Source of the DNA: Heloderma charlesbogerti
Taxonomy: Eukaryota > Chordata > Lepidosauria > Squamata > Helodermatidae
Length of the DNA stretch: 64,000 nucleotides
Direction of reading: 5' to 3'
Assembly: GCA_026122225.1 (NCBI GenBank)
Contig: JANEZZ010002198.1
Location: forward strand, 496,001-560,000
Below are positions 1 through 11,570 of the stretch, in pieces; position 1 is the stretch's first letter; every line of letters starts with the position of its first letter. The notes beneath the pieces were generated by a model that was given only the letters and a program-made list of their open reading frames with translations, did no database searches and was not told the origin of the DNA. Position numbers and translations under genes: made by a program.

Positions 1-1302
1 GCCCTTTTTTTGCTAATGTTTAAAGAAAAACAGTTCCATTCTTGTGAGATATGGAAACCTTGAATCAAAGAAGTGCTTGCTCTTTATATTTTACCTACGG
101 GCATCTTACAACAGGAGAACTCTGGGAAGAAGAAATATCACTGCACTGCAAACCCCAATAATTTGCAAACCAATCCAAATCATGTTCTGAACATGTCATA
201 TATATATACAGGGCAACTTTCCCCTGCAGTTTGCAGTGTTGGGCTAGCGTTCTGAAACTGCTTGGCAATATATCACTTAAGGCCTAGTGTCCAGAGGTTT
301 AGGGACAAACAACAATGATTTATGCTTGTATGTGAACAGCATTATCAGGCCTCCCTGCCTCCCTTGTTCCCTTGTAGAACACAAGCTGAGAATCTCTGGG
401 ACTTACCTGAACAAAGGTTAAACTTTTGGCTCTGATCAAGCAAAGTGTTCATGAATCATACCCGGATTTTTGCGTCTTTAAGGCTCCAGGATTTATTTGG
501 CCCCCAAAGCAAAAAGTCAATAGAAACTATGAATATAAAAGAACATAGAGGGGTGGGGGGATGTGTATGGAAAGCTAGTGATCTCTGGCATTTCATCAGC
601 CAGGTTTTCAATATAAAATTGTACAGAATTGGAAGAAAAAGAACACCATCAGGATGGAATTAAACGAACAACATGAAGCAATTAATTTTGCATCATCAGA
701 GAATTCCTGAACTACAGAGAATGTCTTTTAGTGGCAGAATAAAGGTCAACAGTGGGCATGCTCTACGGAGCTATGGAAAGGGAGATTGTACATGCTGTGG
801 AAAAATAACCAAGCATTGCAGCCAGGCAGCCGGTTGCAAAAGACACTTTGCAGTCTGGATTGGAGAGGGCTGGGCAGCTGGATGCTCAGAACTGGCTTTA
901 GCTGCCACAACACCAGCAATGGAGTGGTGCCACTTTGGGTAAGGTGTGAACCCCTCACTGCTTGTCGAGGGGAGGGGAGCCATGCATCCTGCAGGACAGG
1001 GCTATAGGCTCTGCTGCCATGGTGAGGCTGGACTCAGAGCGCCGTGACAATGCAAGTTCCCATCATTCCCAGTCAGCATGGCCAGGTTGGGGAAGCCTGC
1101 TGTACAGAGTAGCAGTGGGGACTCTGGGGAGTGTCTTTGACAGGAGAGGGAGAAACGGGAATGCCTGATCAGAGTCGGGGGTCCGGAGAGGCCTGGGCCA
1201 CTCACTGTACTTTTCATACTGTTATCAGTCACTTCTTACATCAGCTAGCATAGTAGAACTTCTACATGACTTGGGTTTTTGCACAGATGTGCTTCTGGAA
1301 CG
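1..1302. other. Non-coding, nothing recognised
   Basis: I see no exon, RNA gene or identifiable transposon here. Open frames are short, overlap on both strands and resemble no known protein. A CA microsatellite begins at the right edge, next to the Tc1 element. Confidence 0.5.
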
Positions 1303-2945
1303 GTACATTTACACACACACACACACACGCATAAGTATTCCCCCCCCCCTTTGACTTTTCCACATTTTGTTGTGTTACAATCTGGAATTAAAATGGATTT
1401 AATTAGGATTTCTTGACACTGATCTACACAAATAGTCCATAATGCCGAAGTGGGGAAAAATCTACATATTTTACGAAATTATTTACAAATAAAAAACTGA
1501 AAAGTTTGGAGTGCATAAGTATTCACCCCCTTTGCTGTGACACCCCTAAATAAGCTCTGGTGCAACCAACTGCCTTCAGAAGTCATATAATTAGTTAAAC
1601 GGAGTCCACCTGTGTGCAACTCAAGTATCACATGATGTCAGATTAAATACATCGGTTTCTGGAAGGCCCCAGAGTTGGTTGGAGAGCATATCTAAACAAA
1701 CAGCATCACAAAGACGAAAGAGCTATCAAAACAAGTCCGGGATAAAGTTCTGGAGAAGCACCAGTCAGGGTTGGGTTATGAAAAGATATCCCAAGCTATG
1801 AACATCCCCTGGAGGACCATTAAATCCATTATTACAAAATGGAAAGAATATGGGAAAACTGCGACTCTACCTAGAGAAGGCCATCCACCCAAACTCAGTG
1901 ACTGGGTAAGGAGGGCATTAGTCAGAGAAGCAACCAAGAGGCCAATGGTAACTCTGAAGTTGCTGGAGAGATCCATAGTTGAGATGGGAGAAACTGTCCA
2001 TGGGACAACTATCACCCAGATGCTCCACAAAGCTAGGATTTATGGAAGAATGGCGAGAAGAAAGCCATTGCTGAAAAAAGCCCATATCAAATCCCATTTG
2101 GATTTTGCCAAAGGGCATGTGGGAGACACAGCAAACATGTTGGAAAAGGTTCTCTGATCTGTTGAGACAAAAATTGAACTTTTTGGCCTTACCACAAAAC
2201 CCTACGTGTGGTGCAAAGCCAACAGTGCCCATTGCCCTGAGAACCCCATCACAACAGTGAAGCATGGTGGTGGCAGAATCATGCTGTGGGGATGCTTTTC
2301 ATCATCAGGGACTGGGAAGCTGGTCAGGACTGAGGGCAAGATGGATATAGCCAAACACAGCAATTCTGGAGGAAAAACTGTTTCAGTCTTCAAGGGGCCT
2401 GGGACTGGGGTAGAGGTTCACCTTCCAGCAGGAAAAGGACCCTAAACATACAGCCAAAGTTACACTGGGGTGGTTTAAAAACAAGAACCTGAATGTCTTA
2501 GAATGGCCCAGTCAGAGCCCAGACCTCAATCTGACTGAGAATCTGTGGCAAGACTTGAAAATTGCCATTCACCAATGCTCCCCATCCAACCCAACAGAGC
2601 ACAAGCAATTTTGGCAAGAAGAATGGGCAAAAATTGCAGGATCCAGATACACAAAGCTGGTAGAGATTTACCCCAAAAGACTCACAGCCGTAATTGCTGC
2701 CAAAGGTGCTTCTACCAAGTATGGACTCAGGGGGGTGACTACTAATGCAACCAACAAATGCCTGTTTGTTTTTGTTAATTAACTTTTGTGCCACAAAAAA
2801 AAAATATTTTGCACCTTCAAAGTGTGAAGTATGTTGTGTAAATCAAATGGTAAAAATGCCAATTAAATCCATTTTCAGTCCAGGTTGTAACACAACCAAA
2901 TGTGGAAAAGTCAAAGAGGGGTGAATACTTATGCAAGGCACTGTA
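1303..2945 (+). mobile_element. Tc1/mariner DNA transposon (Tc1-like), degraded
   Basis: Both ends carry a long inverted repeat. The right end (about 2868-2945) reads, on the minus strand, as a Tc1-type terminus with GCATAAGTATTCACCCC followed by a CACATTTTGTTGTGTTACAA-like block. The left end (1327-1395) matches it, but its outermost ~20 bases have become a CA repeat. A second internal copy of the GCATAAGTATTCACCCC motif at about 1514 is the usual subterminal direct repeat of this family. The ~1.64-kb length is normal for a full-length Tc1 element. It carries one transposase gene, now dead. A TA target duplication is expected but is masked on the left by the microsatellite. Confidence 0.9.
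1705..2782 (+). pseudogene. Tc1-type transposase pseudogene (DD34E family)
   Basis: This is the remnant of a cut-and-paste transposase that would bind the flanking inverted repeats. The N-terminal helix-turn-helix part is readable (about 1705-1900, including GYEKISQAMNIPWRTIKSII and RRALVREATKRPMVTL). The catalytic part follows in pieces: ETKIELFG near 2163, [15 protein letters not shown] near 2262, DPKHTAK near 2440, EWPSQSPDLNLTENLW near 2505, and the C-terminal LVEIYPKRL near 2660. The expected ATG is ATC (1705). The Trp before the first catalytic Asp is TGA, and that Asp is Val (GTT, about 2160). The second Asp (in QQD) is Glu. Only the third acidic residue, Glu in TENLW, is kept. A frameshift near 2425 separates the second and third blocks. 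It cannot encode an active enzyme. Confidence 0.88.
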
Positions 2946-3396
2946 CACACACTCTCACACACATGTATTTTGTGTCTGGTTGCACATTTTAAACATGCCC
3001 AAGCTGGCCCCTTCCACTGGCAAGAGAAGCAGCAGCTGCAGGGAGCTCACTACCCCTTGCCCTGGCAGAAAGACCACTCTGCTCCAATTGCCTGCTGCCC
3101 TGGGACTCCAGCCCCATCCATCAGCCAAAGGAACAAGAACCACCAACTGTTATCCAAGCAAGAAGGCCAGCAAGGGAAGATCAGCCTGTCCCAAACTGAC
3201 CCAAGCTTGAAGCTCACCACTTTGTTCGGCTTTGAAGAACTGATCTCCTTTGTCTACCTTTTTGCCCCGCTTTCCTTCTCTTGTGTGACTTGTCTTTCTA
3301 GTTTGTGAACCTGTTGGCCAGGCCCGCCTGTCTCTCTTTTTCAGTGATGTGAGTTGCTTTGGGAGACAATTGTCCAAAAAGCAGGATAAAAATACT
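2946..3396. other. Non-coding, nothing recognised
   Basis: A CA/CT-rich start is followed by ordinary sequence. No element or exon could be assigned. Confidence 0.4.
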
Positions 3397-3575
3397 GGGC
3401 ACTATTCAATGCTGTTGCTCCGCTTACACCATTGGCATAGCACTAGCATAAGCAGGCACAATGGGTTTCCCATGAAAACCTGGCATGCCAACTTATGCTA
3501 TTGGTGTAGTAACAGGTCACTAACAACAGCACTATGTCAAAAGCCTAAGCGGAGCAGCAGTGTTGGATACTGCCC
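3397..3575. mobile_element. Short TIR element (MITE), GGGCAGTAT family
   Basis: The ends form an inverted repeat of about 30 bases (GGGCACTATTCAATGCTG at left against the reverse complement of the right end, GGGCAGTATCCAACACTG). The 6-mer AATACT lies directly outside both ends, consistent with a target duplication. The ~180-bp length and lack of an ORF fit a non-autonomous DNA transposon. Related termini occur at 39251, 56467 and 62596. The superfamily is not clear to me. Confidence 0.6.
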
Positions 3576-3689
3576 AATACTACTACTATTTGTTACAACA
3601 TTTTCCCCACAATAACAACAATAGCAAGGACAAGGGTAAACAGGGGTGTTGAACCACTATGCCTGGAAGACCAAGCTGACCAAGCTGTC

Positions 3690-4265
3690 ACCTGCCCCCC
3701 ACCCTGCAAGTGAATGGAACGATTCCTCTACTCACTAGTATAGGGGGGAGAAATGTCCTCCATGCTGAAAAGGGGGGATGAAGTCCACTCTCCACCAAGG
3801 ACACTGAGGCAAAAGGGAGTGACCTTTGTCTCCCCTCCAGTCAATTTCAGCAGGAGGGCTTTGTCTCCCCCTCCTTATTCAAGTCAATGGAATTAGTTCC
3901 CCATTAGCTTAAATAGGGAGGAGGAAAGTCCCCTGCCGAAAAATGGCTGGGAGGTGAGTTCCACCCCCACCACGGCCCCTTGGGGCAACAGAATGAGCTC
4001 CCTCCAGCCAATTTTTACCAGGGGGGCTTTTCCCCTCCCATTACAAGCCAATGGAGCAATTCTCCATTAACCTGAATAGGGAGGAGAAAAGCCCCTTGGT
4101 GCAGAAAGTTGACTGGAGGGGAGGGATAAAGCCACCCCTCCCACCAAGAACCCCTGGGGGGAATGGGTCCTTGGAGTGGGGGCTTCAGCCAGTTTTCTGC
4201 AGGGGGCTTTTTTTCGGCCCATGCAAATGAATAGAGAAGTGGTTCCATTTACTTGCATGGGGATG
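3690..4265. repeat. Imperfect ~170-bp tandem repeat, about 3.5 units
   Basis: A block reading roughly AATGGA...CCATTA..CTTAAATAGGG, then GAGGAAAGTCCCC, then CTCCACCCC...CACC, then CTCCAGTCAATTT and AGCAGGGGGCTTT recurs with starts near 3713, 3888, 4049 and 4229 (spacing about 161-180). Units diverge substantially. The core has partial internal dyad symmetry. It resembles a decayed minisatellite or satellite and runs directly into the microsatellite cluster on its right. Confidence 0.6.
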
Positions 4266-4270
<5 letters not shown>

Positions 4271-4326
<56 letters not shown>

Positions 4327-4582
4327 GCAAGCAAGGGGAACCAGAGACAGACACACACACAGAGAAAATAAGCCATAGAGAGAGAAGCAAGGAAGGAAGG
4401 AAGGAAGGGCCAGAGAGAGAAGGCAGGCAGGCAGGCAGGCAAGCAAGCAAGCAAGAGGAACCAGAGACAGACAGACACACACACACACACAGAAAATAAG
4501 CCATAGAGAGAGAAGGAAGGAAGGAAGGAAGGAAGGAAGGAAGGCCAGAGAGAGAGGGAGAGAGAAAAGAACCAGAGAGAGG

Positions 4583-4621
<39 letters not shown>

Positions 4622-4660
4622 GGAGCCAGAGAGAGAGAAGGAAAGAGAGAGAAAAGTCAG

Positions 4661-4733
<73 letters not shown>
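4271..4733. repeat. Compound microsatellite: GAAA, GGAA, GGCA, GA, TC, CA tracts
   Basis: About 460 bp of almost pure purine tracts on the plus strand: GAAA repeats (4271-4325), GGAA (about 4390-4410 and 4513-4543), GGCA (4422-4440), GA (4585-4615), then an abrupt switch to TC (4660-4692) and CA (4693-4732). The units CAGAGACAGACA and AAAATAAGCCATAGAGAGAGAAG occur twice, so part of the array arose by duplication of a compound unit. Long minus-strand open frames here are only repeat translations. Confidence 0.95.
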
Positions 4734-4734
<1 letters not shown>

Positions 4735-4802
4735 TGCACCATCATGCACAAACACAGATAAGGGGGCACTCCCAACATTTTTGTGATTGCCCCCCCCCCC
4801 GC

Positions 4803-4882
4803 AGCCAATTTGTGGTGGTACCCAGGACACTTCTTCAACATTCTAAATGTGTCCATGGGCCCCAAAAGGTTGGAGTCCCCTG
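4803..4882. mobile_element. Fragment of GGGGTCCCCAAC-type TIR element
   Basis: The segment with TTGTGGTGGTACCCAGGACAC and TGTGTCCATGGGCCCCAAAAGG resembles the right end of the TIR element at 38424-39152. The left end is not recognisable. Confidence 0.4.
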
Positions 4883-6360
4883 GTATACAACATGCTAATA
4901 CTCGACTATTTCACTGCAAGGGCATCTCTACACCAGCCTAAAATCCTGCATTTAAAGAGGGGTTTCTACTACCATTTTAAATGCAGGATCACAACTGACT
5001 CCCTTTGCATGCGCTTCCTTTCCCCTATCCCCCCCCCCCGTATGTGAGTCTTCCATTCTCTTTCATTGATCTCGCTCCTCTTCTTGCCGCTTTTCCTCTT
5101 TTCACAGAGGAAACTGAAGCCGAACACAACGGGGTAATTTGATAGCTCATTATCTGCAATCTATTCAAAAACGGAACAAAGGGCATTTAGTGCAGGAGAC
5201 GCCCTGGAGGGTCACGGTGTCATAAAGAGCCCGCAAACTTCCGTGAAGAAGCAATCTCAATCGCAGGGTAAAAGCTCAGTGTGAAGGAGCCCCAAAGCTG
5301 TTTTCTCAGCTGTATCTCACTCTGCACTCAATCAGGTATTTATCAGTGGCATCTAAATGAAGGGTAGTGCTTTGAAATAGGAAGTTTGATTTGGTAATTT
5401 GCTATCATCCACTGAGTCATTAAAATCTACATGACTCAGAAGACAAATGAAGTGGGGGGAGGAATAGGATTCTCCTTTAAACATGTTAGATGATATTTTG
5501 CATAGCTTCAGTGTTTACTTACCATCGATACTTAGTAGAGTTTTAAAAGTCTGGCACAGAAGTTTTCATTCAGGAAGACTGTGCTTCCCTTCCTTCCTTT
5601 CTTTTATTCATACAAAACAACAAAACTAGCTTCTTTGCATCAGAAACAGGTTCTCTGTAATACCTCCATGACATTGTCCAGGCTACCTACACACGGGAGG
5701 CAATTCTTGCCGGTATCATCAAAACCATTTCAGAGTTGCCTTTCAAACATTGTTAATGCTTGTCATCCAATTATAACAACTTGAATTCTCCACTACTGTT
5801 CCTTAAAATGATTGCTCATATTATCCTGCACTATGTCTTGTCCTGACAAAGGTGTCCGTTTATTTATATTTCCTTTCCAGAAGCTACAATGAGTTACTGC
5901 CATTTCTACATCAATAGTGTGCAGCTGCAAGATGTTCCTTGTTCAAGCAGGTTTCCTGTTTGTGCTTTAAAATTTAAACACTAATGTCTTTACTCCCCTA
6001 GGTCCAAGGTACGGTTTATGTTTAAGATAATGATCACACCACCATCCATCAATAAATGACTCGGTTATATGCAAAGGATGGCAGATACAGGATGGTGGAT
6101 CTACATCTCCCTTCCACCCCTTTCTGCATTTCATCTACTCATTCATCATGTAGGCCCAAGAAGAAGATTGTGTGAAATGAATGGCCCTGAATCTGGAATA
6201 AGCAATTGCCCATAATAATCCAGGGATTATCTTCTGCATGATCTCCCAGAGCGTTCACAGGTTGCATCTTACCCCTTCGGCAATTCTTATCCAGTTATAT
6301 GCCAATGTTTTGCATTATAAACTTTTTTTCTGGTGAGGAGGAGGAGAGACATGTCTGCAG
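4883..6360. other. Non-coding, nothing recognised
   Basis: About 1.5 kb without an identifiable transposon. Its base composition is even, with no simple repeats apart from a C-run near 5030. Such element-free stretches in a dense transposon landscape are where conserved non-coding sequence could lie, but that cannot be judged without a comparison. Confidence 0.4.
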
Positions 6361-6446
6361 TTCTGTGCACCCTTACTCTGGGTTAATTCGCATTGAACTC
6401 AGTTGAATTTACTTCTGAATAAATATGCATAGGATAGGTTGCACTT
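6361..6446. repeat. Short palindromic interspersed repeat (TACTTCTGARTAAA type)
   Basis: Contains CATTGAACTCAGTTGAATTTACTTCTGAATAAATATGCATAGGAT in segments that recur at 10341, 11481, 34867 and 35609. The family is partly self-complementary (CAATCCTATGCAT... against ...GCATAGGATTG) and very common in squamate DNA. It is probably a short non-autonomous element. Confidence 0.5.
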
Positions 6447-7086
6447 GGTCAACTGCAGTCAGGCTTCAGTCATGGTGCTTCTCTCGTTTTAGATTTCAAA
6501 TTATGTGCAGGAATTGTCTCTATACAAACTGAAGCCATTAAATCTGTCAGTTATTCACGCACCAATCTGAGCAGGTCACAGTCCCCGCCAAGTCTCCCTT
6601 TTGTACAATTCAGGTTCAGTAGAAATGTATAGGATTACACTGTAAGTTTACAGATGACCTAAATATCACCAGGCAGACCAATGAAAAACCGTGAAACCAA
6701 TACATACAATAGCGACTCTAAAAATGTCCTTGAAGAACAAATTTCAGCTGGTCTTAGAGAAAGAATAATCGGTTACCATTAGTTCCAGTTGTCTAGGTAC
6801 CAACAAGCCTCTTTCTAGGACACAGTGGTCCACTTTGTTTTACCAAAAAGAACAGGGAGTTACCAAAATAACCAAAAGGCAAAAAGAGGTGGTAGACCTT
6901 GAACAGGCACTAAGAAAATATTTATTGAATATCTGAGTGTGTTCTGATAAAATCTGTGTCAGGTGCGACAATACTATATAAAAAAGTAAAATCAGTATGA
7001 GAAAAATGGCAACATTTTGTGCAATGTTTCAACAACACTACTGAGGGTGGGGACACATCAGAGTACAAAACAGAACCAAAAGATAA
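6447..7086. other. Non-coding, nothing recognised
   Basis: No exon, element or notable repeat could be assigned in this stretch. Confidence 0.4.
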
Positions 7087-7160
7087 TGGGTAGTATCCAA
7101 CGTTAGTGCTACCTACAGTAGACCCACTGAAATTAATAGGACTTAATTTAGTCATGACAT
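7087..7160. mobile_element. Half of a GGGTAGTATCCAAC-type palindromic MITE
   Basis: The left terminus (TGGGTAGTATCCAAC) and the adjoining GTAGACCCACTGAAATTAAT block are present, but the expected mirror-image half is missing or too decayed to recognise. Confidence 0.45.
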
Positions 7161-7560
7161 GAATAAATATTTTGCCCAGCATGGAAACACATTTGAGTAA
7201 CAGCAGGATTTTATATTTCCAAAATGTTTCTTTTCTGTTCCCAGCAACCATACGGGCAGCTCCAGGTCCAACCAGCACCCATTACAAATTTACCCTGGTA
7301 GAGTTTAGTTTGAATGTCTGCAGACCCCTCTTTCCCTACTTCATCTTGGGACTGAAAATGCAGACACTATGACTTCATCATCAAGTCAGATTCCCCCCCC
7401 CATTCCCCCCTCCAAAGCTGCTTTTTGTTACATCTTGCCTGCTGAAGAGATCTGGAGATCTTCAAAGATTGCACATTTTTGTCCAGCTTTTGGTTGGCTT
7501 AATAAAGGTATTAAACTAATACAGATTTTGGATTTTTTTCTTACATTAAACACATCTACC

Positions 7561-7583
7561 TTTGTTGTTGTTGTTGTTGTTGT
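7561..7583. repeat. (TTG)n microsatellite
   Basis: About seven copies of TTG. Confidence 0.9.
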
Positions 7584-7778
7584 TTTTACAATACATATAA
7601 GTCTGATTCTGCATGAACTGCATTAGCTGTCTATTTCCACGCTCAGTTCAAGATTCTGCTTCAAAGTGATGGAGATATCAGTGTGAACCGGCCCTTGGGC
7701 TATGCAGACTGAATCATCTCAATGAAAGGAGTTGGAAGAGCTGTAGGAACAACACAGAGGAACCCATGCATAATAGCT

Positions 7779-8032
7779 TGGATCCAGAGAAATATTGGTG
7801 GAAGAGGTTGGGCATAATGTTACTTTCCTACTCCTTCCTTCCCCTGGCAGCTTCCAGAAAGCATCTCCCCAGGGTTGGGAGGTCTGTTGTTTGGGGGTGG
7901 GCTGTGGCATAATGGGCTGAGGGGGAAGAGGGGATCACTGAAAATTGGGTGGAGGCACCTTCGCCCCTGCTGTTCAGGGGTCAGGAAAACTATTTTCCAT
8001 CCACCCCATCCTGCCAGTTTCTCTGGACCCAA
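7779..8032. mobile_element. TIR element (MITE), GGATCCAGAGAAA termini
   Basis: The left end TTGGATCCAGAGAAATATTGG is matched in reverse complement by the right end (GAGTTGGGTCCAGAGAAACTGG). The interior is G/C-rich with no ORF. It is probably a non-autonomous DNA transposon; the superfamily is unknown to me. Confidence 0.5.
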
Positions 8033-8053
8033 CTCATGAGGTTTTCTCTAGCT

Positions 8054-8290
8054 ATGGGGTTTGGATCCAGGATTTGCCTTCCATGAGAAGAAGGGCTCCC
8101 TTGTTGAAGGTCCCTCCACTGATTTTTTTTTGGGGGGGGCTCTCCACCACACTACAGCTCACCTCATTCAGTGGGTCTCCTTACTCTCTGTGTAGTATTT
8201 TCAGGGGGCTGCCAAGGGAAAGAGGGAGCAGGGAAGTCCATTTCCATCCATGCAGTTGATCCAGTGTAAATGTGGATCCAGCCCATGGTG
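8054..8290. mobile_element. MITE related to the one at 25893
   Basis: It begins TTTGGATCCAGGATTTGCCTTCC and ends near TGTGGATCCAGCCC. The interior blocks ACCACACTACAGCTCACC.CATTCAG, CTCTGTGTAGTATTTTCAGGGGGCTG and GAAGTCCA.TTCCA also occur, in the same order, at 25893-26145, so the two are copies of one family. Confidence 0.6.
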
Positions 8291-10340
8291 CAAAGTCGGG
8301 TTTGTCTGACCACACTTGACACAGAAGACAACTGCAAGCTTTAAAAAGGACCTTGACTTAACACTAACAGGCATCTTCTTGTTATAGCCAAAGTAGACAA
8401 AAAGCCGCAAAAGCGACACCACAGCCAGCCCCCCAACTCCCTCCATGCAGTTAGTGGCTTTTCAACCAGTTATTTCCCCTGTGGGCTTTAGCTAACAGCT
8501 GTTGCTTATTCCTGCAACCAATAGTCTATAAATGAAGATGAAGTACAAAACCTAAATGAAGCTCTTGTTAACAGGTAGTAGCGGTGGTGAATGATTGCTA
8601 TGGCTTCTGAAATGGTATTGAGCAGAATCATCGTAGGCTTTATAGTGATTTAGCTGTTGTGCTGGAAAACTGTTTTAATGTTCACCCAAACACACTTCCA
8701 TCTTGATTCAGGTGATTATTATATAGTGGTATGGAGCGAAGGCATATCACAGAAGGAAATTAAATGCACTTAGTTCCTCTTCATCACTAGCACAGTGAGT
8801 TTAATCTGCTGAGTTCCAAGTAACAGCAGTGCTTGAAGAGGTGCTGTATAATAACACAAATTAAAGCTAATTAACAGATGACAGAGAACACAGCTTAATG
8901 GTCTCCATCTCAGATTTAAAACATTTGGTGGTTATCTACCCATAAATATCACTGCCAAGTGGCTCGAGCTGGCTCTCAGAAGGATCATTGCCAATGTAGT
9001 TTCCGGGGGGTGGGGGTGGGATCTTCACGACAACCGAATGAGAAGCTCATTGGAGTATTACCCAGATTTTCATGGAATTGGTGTTGGTCCGTCAGGGACA
9101 TATGAAGCCAAGTGTTTTCAGGGGTCACACAGCGCTTGAAAAGAACATACTTCTGGGTGGAGTGCAGGAAGTAGAACTGAATGTCATCAAACTGGCAGGG
9201 GCTGCTCAGTTAATGAGGGTTGTTTCCTGCCCCTGTCCAGGCTCCCCCCTGCTACTACCTTATTATGAATGGAGAGCAACTAAGTTCCACATGTGTGCAG
9301 ATTTCCCTGAAGAAGCCAAAATCCTTGGTTCTCCAGTATAGCATCTGAAGGCCCCCACTGAGAGCAGTGCAGCCCCTCAATTTTTCCCCATTCCAGCACT
9401 CTGCCTGGGAGTAATTGCTTCCAACCCCCATTTTCTCCCTTTCTCTTTCTCCCTGCTCATAATGAGAAGCTCCCATAAACCCGAAAGATCTCTACTGCGA
9501 TAAAGCGGAGAAGGGACTTTACATAACAATGGAGAAAGGACTTTACATCAGAGAAACGACAGGACACCAAAGAAGTACAACATTGCAATAGCGATTGAAG
9601 AGAGCAACGGAAAAGCGAAAAAGCACTTTAGGGCAAGTTACTAAAGTTAGCCTTTAACCCTTTCACTGCAGTGGAGCGAGATTTATTTCTTACTTCTGAG
9701 TAAACATGCACAGAAGAGGGGGAATATTAAAGATTAAAAGCAGGCTACCAAAGGCGAATGAGTGTCTCCACTACTGTGATAATGTGAGGGGTCGCTGCTG
9801 CACTCCTGGGGATTTTCTCATTGAGAAAAACTACTTCCATTCGGGAAACAAGAGAGAATGGGGCACCCCACCCCCTTGACCATGTCACTGCCAGGTCACA
9901 AAGGCATGCCCAGGGTTTAATGCACAGAGGGGGGGGGAATGACACCCTGTGGCAAAACCACCAGGGAGCTGCTTTCAGTAAAAAAAAAAAAGTCAGAGTA
10001 AAAGGAGTTTCAGAAAATGTGGCTTTTCAAGAGGGAAGCAGCTAGTTGGCAGCGGATTGGTGACAACGTCATCTGTCACAAAGGAATTCAGATTGTTCTA
10101 ACTTCACACTAAATTGCTCGTGAAGACAGCCCCCTGGTGGAATGTATGGAGTGACACAATAAAAATGTTTCTAAAATAGCTTCATTTTTCACCCATGTAC
10201 ATCTTTTCAGGGCCCTATTCAGTTCTTCTTCAGTGTTCAGCATGCTGGTGAAAAGCCACCAGTGGATACAAAGCATTATCTGTATCTGTAATTGGTCACC
10301 AGGCATTCAGGTTGAAAATGTGTGTGCACACAGCTCCTTA
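8291..10340. other. About 2 kb non-coding, nothing recognised
   Basis: No transposon was recognised except a short piece near 9690 resembling the palindromic interspersed repeat. A short A-run lies at about 9980. No exon-like frame could be related to a known protein. Confidence 0.4.
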
Positions 10341-10406
10341 GGAATAGGTCCCACTGAACTCAGTAGGGTTTACTTCTGAGTCAACATGCATAGAATTGAA
10401 CTGCAC
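10341..10406. repeat. Short palindromic interspersed repeat
   Basis: Carries CCCACTGAACTCAGTAGG and TTTACTTCTGAGTCAACATGCATAGAATTG in sequence, the same family as 6361-6446. Confidence 0.5.
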
Positions 10407-10850
10407 TGGTATGATATGTGGTAAATACAAGGCAGAAGAAGATAAAATGACATTACTTCCTCTAACATATGACTCAGAAGCATCCTTTGATCTGGCTCTC
10501 TGCCAAAGAATTTCCACTTCACGCAGCCGGAAATCTTTGGATCAGTCCTCTGCGGCCTTATCAGTATCAGCTGCAATTCAGAGCAACCTCATTAAATCAA
10601 TGTCATTTGGAAATACTAATGAAACATACTTTCTCCTGTCCCCCATAGACGTTGCCCTGTAAATTTTCAGTGACTCCCACCTAAATTCCATCCTACAGCA
10701 CATATAGTAGTATGATGTGTACACAGTGCTCTGAAGGAGGCATGACTAAATTTGTGGAACTTCTTAATGCATGTGTGAGCAGCATGTTTATATCTGATAA
10801 TATCTCAGGGCTGTGACATCCTTTGCTTTTTAAGCAACGCTCCAGTACAG

Positions 10851-11243
10851 TTTTTATTTATTTATTTATTTACTATTAAATTTATTAATCGCCCATCTGG
10901 CTGGTCACTCAGCCACTCTGGGCAATGTACAGCATACAATAAAACAGTTTAATAAAACAGTAAAAATAAAATTCTACAATAAAAACATTTTCTAAAATAT
11001 CCTAACCCACCCCAAATGCCTGCCTGAACAACCATGTTTTTAATGCACGGCGGAAGCTCATTAAAGAGGGGGCATGGCGGAGTTCCCTAGGGAGGGAGTT
11101 CCACAGAGTGGGGGCCAACACAGAAAAGGCCCTCTCCCTCGTCCCCACCAGTCTAGCTGTCCTGGCTGATGGGACAGAGAGAAGGCCATCCGAGGCTGAT
11201 CTTGTTAAGCAGCCTGTCTGGTGCTGCTGGAGGCGCAGTTGTA
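10851..11243 (-). mobile_element. L2-type LINE, 3' end only
   Basis: Reverse-complemented, this matches block by block the plus-strand copy at 48030-48688: the GAGGGAGAGGGCC block, the GTGGAACTCCCTCCC block, the GTTCAGGCAGGCATTTGGG block and the AATAAATTTAATAG tail with TAAA repeats. It is 5' truncated near the codons for the conserved region before RTSASDG. Low divergence between the two suggests one subfamily. Confidence 0.85.
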
Positions 11244-11480
11244 CACCTTCAAGTTAACAGGTGGCATAGCCTGAAGACCCCAGTAAGAGGGCAATTATTT
11301 TACACTTTGCCAACCACAATATCATAAAGCTGGAAATTATTTTTTCTATATAAGGAAGGCTCAGACGCATCTCAAATATGTGGGGCCAAACTCCACGTAC
11401 ACTGGGGTAATTCAAGGGTTTAGTAATGCTATTATAGTTTTATACTATGGTGGGATTTTTGGAAGGAAGTGTCACTACCA

Positions 11481-11570
11481 GTGCAAATCTGTACATGTCT
11501 ACTCAGAAATAAGCCCCGTTGATTTCAATAGGTCTTACTCCTAGGCAAGTGAGTATGGGATTACAGCCTA
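11481..11570. repeat. Short palindromic interspersed repeat
   Basis: TGTCTACTCAGAAATAAGCC followed by TTGATTTCAATAGGTCTTACTCC and GATTACAGCC in segments, the mirror-image form of the family at 6361-6446. Confidence 0.5.

Noticed and set aside
4067..4865. Long open frames on both strands across the microsatellites
   Set aside because: They translate simple repeats (Leu/Ser/Phe or Lys/Glu runs) and have no coding signature.
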